From Ruminococcus sp. (lineage in GTDB: Bacteria > Bacillota > Clostridia > Oscillospirales > Ruminococcaceae), in assembly GCA_029060305.1 (NCBI GenBank), contig JAIDUG010000039.1:1-47955 (forward strand): a DNA stretch of 47,955 bases, in the 5' to 3' direction. Made by a program: the position numbers and the translations under genes. Position 1 is the first letter of the stretch; each line of letters opens with the position of its first letter. The notes beneath the pieces are model-generated. The model was not told the origin of the DNA and did no database searches. It saw nothing but the letters and a program-made list of their open reading frames with translations. Shown one piece after another: positions 42,529 through 47,955 of the stretch.

Positions 42529-44124
42529 TTGATTACTGTAAATGATGTAAGCGTACAGTTCGGAGGTTCTGTCCTCTTTAAAAACGTAAACCTTAAATTC
42601 ACCAACGGCAACTGCTACGGCGTTATAGGTGCAAACGGTGCAGGTAAATCAACATTTCTTCGTGTTCTCTGCGGAGAACTTGAACCGGCTTCCGGAGATG
42701 TCGTTATTCCGAAAGAAGAACGTTTAAGCGTTCTGAAACAGGACCATTTCGCATACGACGAATACACGGTGCTTGATACCGTAATAATGGGCAATGCACG
42801 ACTTTATGAGATTATGCAGGAAAAAGACGCTCTGTATGCAAAAGAAGATTTCACGGAAGAAGACGGCGTAAAGGCTTCCGAACTTGAGGGAGAATTTGCG
42901 GAACTCAACGGCTGGGAAGCTGAAGCCGACGCTTCAAAACTTATTCAGGGACTTGGTCTTTCTGAAGATATTTTATACACACAGATGTCAGTGCTTTCCG
43001 GTAACGAAAAAGTAAAGGTTCTTCTTGCACAGGCACTCTTCGGCAATCCCGATATTATTCTTCTTGACGAGCCTACCAACCACCTTGACATAGATGCTGT
43101 AAAATGGTTAGAGGGTTTTCTTGCTGAATATTTCGGTACTGTAATAGTAGTATCGCACGACCGTCATTTCCTTAATAACGTCTGCACACACATAGTTGAC
43201 ATAGATTACAATAAAATCAAGTTGTATGTCGGTAACTATGAATTCTGGTATGAGTCAAGTCAGATGATTCAGCGAATGATTAAACAGCAGAACAAGAAAA
43301 ATGAAGAAAAAATCAAGGAACTGAAAGAATTTATTGCAAGGTTTTCAGCCAACAAATCAAAGTCCAATCAGGCTACTTCACGCCGTAAACTTATCGAAAA
43401 ACTTACAGTTGAGGAACTTCCTGCTTCAAGCAGACGTTATCCGTTTATAGGATTCGATATGGACAGGGAACTCGGCAAGGATATATTACAGGTTGACGGA
43501 CTTTCAAAAACCGTTGACGGAGTACAACTCCTTAATAACGTAAGTTTCACACTCGGAAGAAATGATAAAGTTGCTTTTATCGGCGAAAGCGAGCAGGCTA
43601 TTACTATGCTTTTCAAAATTCTTATGGAAGAAGAAAAAGCCGACAAGGGTAGTTTCAAATGGGGTGTATCGGTTACAACTTCATATATGCCGGTGGACAA
43701 TTCCGCATACTTCAATGACTGTCAGCTTTCAATTCTTGAATGGATTAGACAGTATTCCGTCAAGGACGAGACAGAAACTTATTTAAGGGGATTCTTAGGC
43801 AGAATGTTATTTTCCGGCGACGATGTATATAAGCCTGTAAACGTTCTTTCCGGTGGTGAAAAAGTACGCTGTATGTTTTCAAGAATGATGCTTTTCGGTT
43901 CAAATGCACTTATTCTTGACAGACCTACAAATCACCTCGACCTTGAAAGCATAACCGCTGTAAACAACAGTCTCATAAATTTCAAAGGTGTTGTACTTCT
44001 TGCTTCTCACGACCACGAAATATTACAGACTACCGCAAACCGTATTATTGAAATAACTCCCGACGGCTGTATTGACCGTCAGGGAACTTATGAAGAATAT
44101 ATAGAATTCAGAAAAAACAACTGA
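42529..44124 (+). CDS. ABC-F family ATPase with degenerate second nucleotide site
   Basis: 531 residues, two ABC domains without membrane segments, the YbiT/YkpA-like ABC-F layout. Domain 1 has Walker A GANGAGKST (34-42), signature LSGNEK and Walker B LLDEPTNHLD. The linker is basic and helical (KQQNKKNEEKIKELK). In domain 2 the Walker A position reads GESEQAIT, without the Lys-Ser/Thr. Walker B reads LDRPTNHLD, with Arg in place of the catalytic Glu, although LSGGEK is intact. ABC-F proteins act on the ribosome E site in translation or antibiotic protection. The start is TTG 42529, with GGAGG 8 bases upstream. Confidence 0.9.
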   Translation: MITVNDVSVQFGGSVLFKNVNLKFTNGNCYGVIGANGAGKSTFLRVLCGELEPASGDVVIPKEERLSVLKQDHFAYDEYTVLDTVIMGNARLYEIMQEKDALYAKEDFTEEDGVKASELEGEFAELNGWEAEADASKLIQGLGLSEDILYTQMSVLSGNEKVKVLLAQALFGNPDIILLDEPTNHLDIDAVKWLEGFLAEYFGTVIVVSHDRHFLNNVCTHIVDIDYNKIKLYVGNYEFWYESSQMIQRMIKQQNKKNEEKIKELKEFIARFSANKSKSNQATSRRKLIEKLTVEELPASSRRYPFIGFDMDRELGKDILQVDGLSKTVDGVQLLNNVSFTLGRNDKVAFIGESEQAITMLFKILMEEEKADKGSFKWGVSVTTSYMPVDNSAYFNDCQLSILEWIRQYSVKDETETYLRGFLGRMLFSGDDVYKPVNVLSGGEKVRCMFSRMMLFGSNALILDRPTNHLDLESITAVNNSLINFKGVVLLASHDHEILQTTANRIIEITPDGCIDRQGTYEEYIEFRKNN

Positions 44125-44151
44125 TTCCACAACAAACGCTATCAAATAAAA

Positions 44152-44188
44152 CAGAACTGGACTTTTCAAGAAGTCCTGTTCTGTTTTT
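44152..44188 (+). terminator. Terminator of the ABC-F gene
   Basis: Stem CAGAACTGGACTT / AAGTCCTGTTCTG with one mismatch, followed by TTTTT on the plus strand. Confidence 0.85.
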
Positions 44189-44207
44189 CTTTCTGTTTTA
44201 ACTGCCT

Positions 44208-44632
44208 TTAATTTTCTTCAGATACTTCATATTCTTCTTTTGTATTCTTTATTCTCTTTGTAATAAAATATACATAGAAACCATAACCGTCCGAATTGCC
44301 GGCAGATACAGCAACAACAAGCTTGATTTTTCCGTCTTTTCCGTTGAAATCAATGTCTGCCAGTTCATAGTCAGAAACCATTTCCGTACGCATATTCAGT
44401 TTTTTATACATCATATATCTTATACTACCGTCAATACAGTGTTTTTTCAGGGATATACTTTCAACGTGTTCAAAACTTCTTTCCATTTTTGCACGTAGTC
44501 TTTTTCTGGAAACAAATTTCTTAAGCAATTCATTGAAAAGATTTATCTTACACGACTGACCGGAAAGTCTGTAATATAATCCTTGTAAAGTAACTGCTCG
44601 TTATAATTATTCTGGTCAGCATATATAGTCAT
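44208..44632 (-). pseudogene. Frameshifted hypothetical gene
   Basis: An ATG at 44632 begins a frame encoding MTIYADQNNYNEQ... through FPVSRVR that stops at a TAA near 44550. The next frame continues as KINLFNELLKKFVSRKRLRAK and runs to 44208. The two pieces join naturally if one base is restored near 44551, for about 140 residues in total. No family was recognised; the protein is basic and followed by a beta-rich part (KIKLVVAVSAGNSDGYGFYVYF). The single lesion could be a recent mutation, but the next genes on this strand are decayed as well. Confidence 0.65.
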
Positions 44633-44686
44633 CCTATTTTAAAACAGAATATTAAGGATAGCAAAGAACATAATGAATAGCATCAT

Positions 44687-45570
44687 CTAAAGAAATATTT
44701 ATACGCAAAAATGATTTTATTCTGTGCTTTAATACCCATTGACTGAGCAACTTGACCTCTCATATCTTCACCTATGTTAGACCAGCTGTCCGCAATAATT
44801 CCTGCACCCTCAGCAACGGCAGTAGTTTTATCACACTGCATGGAAGCCTTTTTGCCGATTTTCTTTTCACATAAATCAATGACAGCCGGTATATAACAGC
44901 TTCCTCCGACAAGAACAAGATGAGTAATTTCTGTAATGGAAGATCCTGATTTTTTAAGTGCAAGAATGGATTTATCGAACTTGTCTTCAATCCTCTTGTA
45001 AATACTCTTGCACAGACTGTTAAACTTATCTCTTGTAATTTTATATTTTCAGGTGAACAAGTTCATTGTTGTTGTATCCGTCTATAATGAACTTGTCCAA
45101 ATCGTTACCGCCGAACGACCTGTCGCCCTCCTTACCTATGATTTCAGGATTTAAATTTTCGTCAAGATATACAACAGCAGTATCATACGTTCCGTCACCG
45201 ATATCAACTACAAAAACCATAGAATGTGCAGAAAGACCCTCTGCTTCGGCAAGTACTGCGGTAACCGGCTCAGGTCTTAAACCGAGACAGGTAAGTTTTG
45301 CATTTTCAGCAGTTTTTTTATTATTCTTGCCCTTACCGTTTTTAAAACCTCTGTTGCAACATAATCAGGTGTCATAACTATTGGTTCTCCGTCTCGATAA
45401 GTGTCTGCAACTATTTTTATTTCTTTTGTTTCAGGGTCTAAAAGCAAAACGGACGGAATCACATTACCAGACCCCATAAAACTCAAGGTTACAATTTTTT
45501 CCTTTTTCTTATATGCAACAAAAGTATTTGTTGTGCCTAAGTCAATGCCAACATATACATTACTACCCAT
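44687..45570 (-). pseudogene. Hsp70-like gene A, decayed
   Basis: The first frame starts NVYVGIDLGTTNTFVAY, the Hsp70 phosphate-1 motif, and ends prematurely near 45277. A second frame gives TAENAKLTCLGLRPEPVTAV, FVVDIGDGTYDTAVVYL and GDRSFGGNDLDKFIID. A third gives FNSLCKSIYKRIEDK, THLVLVGGSCYIPAV and TTAVAEGAGIIA. About 30 codons around the usual VPAYF/QR segment are missing between the first two, so there are at least two frameshifts and a deletion. The C-terminal substrate-binding domain is absent or very short, ending in AYKYFFR. It was a divergent actin-fold ATPase, not housekeeping DnaK. Confidence 0.8.
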
Positions 45571-45585
45571 TAAACATTATTCCTT

Positions 45586-46425
45586 TTATATTCCAATATC
45601 GGCAGAAATTTTTTTACATTCACACTCGGAAGAATTTCCGTTGTCTGCCGGAGTTGAATCACTATCGTTGAAATTTTTGTTTTCCTCATTGTCAATATCG
45701 TCGACAGGTTCATTTTCTGTATTCTCTTCTGTATCTTCTTTTTCGTCAATGCTATCATTGTCTTTTCTATTACAGGATTAGGTATATGTATCAGCTGACT
45801 TTTCATTTAAATAATAATATAAAGCATAATTTTCATTGATATCGTATTCTTCTTCGGGTTGACTTTCTTCTGAAGCAGTAAGACAGTCATTTAAAATATC
45901 AATCAAAGACTTAACTTTTTCGATACACTGGATAGCAACAGAGTCATCACATTCAATTTTTGAGAAGATTTTTTCAAGTGTATCGTCAATATTATCTCTC
46001 TCATTCAACTGGTTTTCCAAGGAAGCAACTTTATTTTTAAGATAATCTCTTTCGTTTGTTAATTCCTTAATTTCGGAAATTAATTCCTGCTTGTCTTCCT
46101 TTAATGCTTTCTTTTTCTTACCAGAATCCTCTAAAAGATTTTCATATTTTGATTTCCATTCAGATTTAGCACTTTCAAGAGTGTTTATATCGGTTTGAAG
46201 TTCACATATTATTCTGTTTTTGGTTTTTTAATTCACGAATATGGTCTGCCCTGATTTCTTTTTCTTCTTCTGCCTTGCGACTACGTTCATTGAGTACATC
46301 AAGTTCATTTCCGAGAGAGTTATTTTCGTAAAGCAAATCCTGTAACAATCCGCTGATATACTGTCAGCAATTGCTATACCGATTTTTTCGAGCTTCTGTA
46401 TTTGCTCTTTTGTAATGTCATTCAT
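45586..46425 (-). pseudogene. Coiled-coil gene between the Hsp70-like genes, decayed
   Basis: Fragments in successive frames read MNDITKEQIQKLEKIGIAIA, LLYENNSLGNELDVLNERS, ELQTDINTLESAKSEWKSK, LISEIKELTNERDYLKNKV and finally an acidic tail (DSIDEKEDTEENTENE). At least three frameshifts separate them. Joined, they would form a protein of about 260 residues with a long coiled coil. The layout (coiled coil, acidic, next to Hsp70) recalls a GrpE-like partner, but no GrpE motif is visible. Confidence 0.65.
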
Positions 46426-47200
46426 ATTTTACCTCCGATTTAAGAATAATATTATCTTCAATTATATTTCTGATGTCACCGTCACAAGCGGTCGTTGTAA
46501 CTATTCCCTGTCTCGTAAATTTCAACTGAATAATAATATCATCTTTGTTTTTAGAATATAATTCCTTATTTAACTGAATATATCCTGAATAAAGGATATT
46601 TTCATTATTTGTATCTGCGTATTCTCTTATAGATTCCAAAGTCTGATATAATTTAATTTTCCAGTTATTTTTATTTAACCAGTTTCTGCTAATCTGCTTT
46701 CTTTTTCCGGCAACATTGTAAATTGAATTACGGTTCAGAGCCTTTTCAAAGCCATTGCCAATCTCAATACCGATAAACATGGGAGAACTGTTTTTTATAG
46801 TTATATTATCCTGTTTTGCGAAGTTTAAAGCTCCCGAAGAAACAGAACAATAAATAGTATCATCTGCTTCCAAATCTCCGACTATCTGAGCCTTGTCCAA
46901 TAACTTTTCAATCTTATCCCTGAAATACTGGATTTTTGAAGTTCCGCCTGTCATCACGACTTTAGATACAATTGATCAAACATATCTGAAATGGCTTTTA
47001 CTATCTTATTCCATATTCCGACAGAATCAAGAATTTTATCTACCTTTTAAGTACCATTTTTGCACCATAAAACATATCCTGTAATTCTGGATTGTATTAC
47101 CTCATCTGCTATATAAGAATATTTATCCATAAGATATTCATTTATTAAATCAGTAATATTTTTTCTGCCGAAAGATAATCCGAAAGATTATAAAGTTTAA
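46418..47200 (-). pseudogene. Hsp70-like gene B, decayed and 5'-truncated
   Basis: The intact 3' part reads VVMTGGTSKIQYFRDKIEKL, the Hsp70 subdomain IIA signature, then DDTIYCSVSSGALNFAKQ, and a beta-type C-terminal region (PMFIGIEIGNGFEKAL). Upstream, NEYLMDKYSYIADEVIQ, DMFYGAKMVLK and ILDSVGIWNKIVKAI lie in different frames separated by stops and shifts near 46970, 47048 and 47090. The first half of the ATPase domain is missing. It overlaps the coiled-coil gene start by 8 bases, so the three were once one operon. Confidence 0.7.
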
Positions 47201-47207
47201 ACAGATA

Positions 47208-47898
47208 TATCATCTTCATCATTGGTTATCCTTATCAGACAAATATTCTTAATGTCAAGAAACAGGCTGACAGTCTTGAATCACAAATTGATGCAATTGA
47301 TAACTGTGAAGATTTTATTTATCAGCTTGCCCTGCGTGAAAAGAAAGAACGTGCCGGATTTTCATGCATTGAAGAAAATAGAATTTTTCGAGGCAAATTA
47401 TAATTACGCTGTATGGGCGGTTGAGACACCGAATCAGTGGACTGAAAAATATAATTTATTCAAAATATCCTACTATGAGGAAATGAAAAATTCCTGTGAA
47501 ACTGACGGAATCTCAGAAGAAATATGGAAAGACTGGTACAGAGAATGGCAGTCTATACGTTTCTGCATAGAATCAAAATTACAGCCGGTTATTGCCGAAC
47601 TTGTGGTTTACAGAAATACCGTTGATACTTTCTTCCGTGAGTAACGCAAAGATATTTATCAGAATTTCATATCTCAGGAAAACGGATATCGTGATAAAGC
47701 CGAATCCGAAAGCAGACTCTATAAACTGACTGTCGATTTTAAGAAAGCTTTGCAGAGTATAGTTTTCAATTGTGCAAAAGCTGAGGACAGAATCTTTATA
47801 TTAACAAAATGATTGAATTTATTTTCTGTAACAATTCCAACAAAAACACCGAAAATATGACGAGTAAGTTTGCAGAACTTAAGAACTTGTACCAATAG
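47208..47898 (+). pseudogene. Coiled-coil protein remnant, opposite strand
   Basis: Reading from 47208: GYPYQTNILNVKKQADSLES and FIYQLALREKKERAGF, a shift near 47370, then FFEANYNYAVWAVETPNQW through VVYRNTVDTFFRE. An in-frame TAA lies at 47642, then KDIYQNFISQENGYRDKAES, another shift near 47790, and the end KFAELKNLYQ. The start is missing or replaced by the Hsp70-like fragment. No family was recognised; it is charged and helical throughout. Confidence 0.55.
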
Positions 47899-47955
47899 GC
47901 TAAAAACGTTTTAACAGGGTGTGCAGATGTGAAATAATAACCATAGTTTCAGCAT

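Overview
The window looks like a low-GC Firmicute chromosome, most likely a Ruminococcus-type member of the Oscillospiraceae. The evidence is a dockerin-bearing secreted beta-helix protein, near-consensus sigma-A promoters with 16-17 bp spacers, AGGAGG ribosome sites and DUF6465 next to HU. The species cannot be fixed from sequence alone.

Left chromosomal part (1-17240). On the minus strand a tight five-gene operon encodes a VWA protein, a SWIM zinc-finger protein, a DUF4132 protein, a MoxR AAA+ ATPase and a DUF5682 protein that runs off the left edge. An HD-domain protein, a small unknown protein and an SCP2-domain protein follow, each with its own promoter or terminator. Next comes a compact NRPS-like set with free-standing domains: alpha/beta hydrolase, condensation protein, carrier protein and AMP-forming ligase. 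It reads away from a divergent TetR gene, and two matching palindromes lie in the hydrolase promoter region. An hsdS gene without partner M or R genes follows tetR.

Integrated element (about 17241-32293, 15 kb). A 21-bp direct repeat marks both ends: the intact 3' end of a tRNA-Pro(CGG) gene on the right and a tRNA remnant on the left. The element carries a tyrosine integrase, an HTH protein, an HUH-type Rep with a paralogue that has lost the HUH histidines, a repeat-rich origin candidate, and an operon for a lipoprotein with SLH-like motifs plus an 1116-residue secreted protein. It also carries an XRE regulator, small DNA-binding and unknown proteins, a degenerate HNH-like protein, a serine recombinase that seems to start at CTG, a Thg1-like (3'-5' polymerase family) protein with an unknown partner, and an AAA-ATPase/nuclease-like protein. 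No conjugation or capsid genes were seen, so it resembles a mobilizable or integrated-plasmid element.

Right chromosomal part (32368-47955). It holds a small Ser/Thr kinase, a dockerin-bearing Cthe_2159-like protein, HU with DUF6465, and ClpB with an unusual leader. An unassigned structured RNA candidate of about 264 nt, a DUF4956/VTC-domain pair and an ABC-F protein with a degenerate second ATP site follow. The Cthe_2159-like gene and the VTC operon share a direct-repeat box at the same distance from their -10 elements, which suggests control by one response regulator. The last 3.7 kb is a graveyard of frameshifted genes: two Hsp70-like genes, a coiled-coil gene between them, and two unknown remnants.
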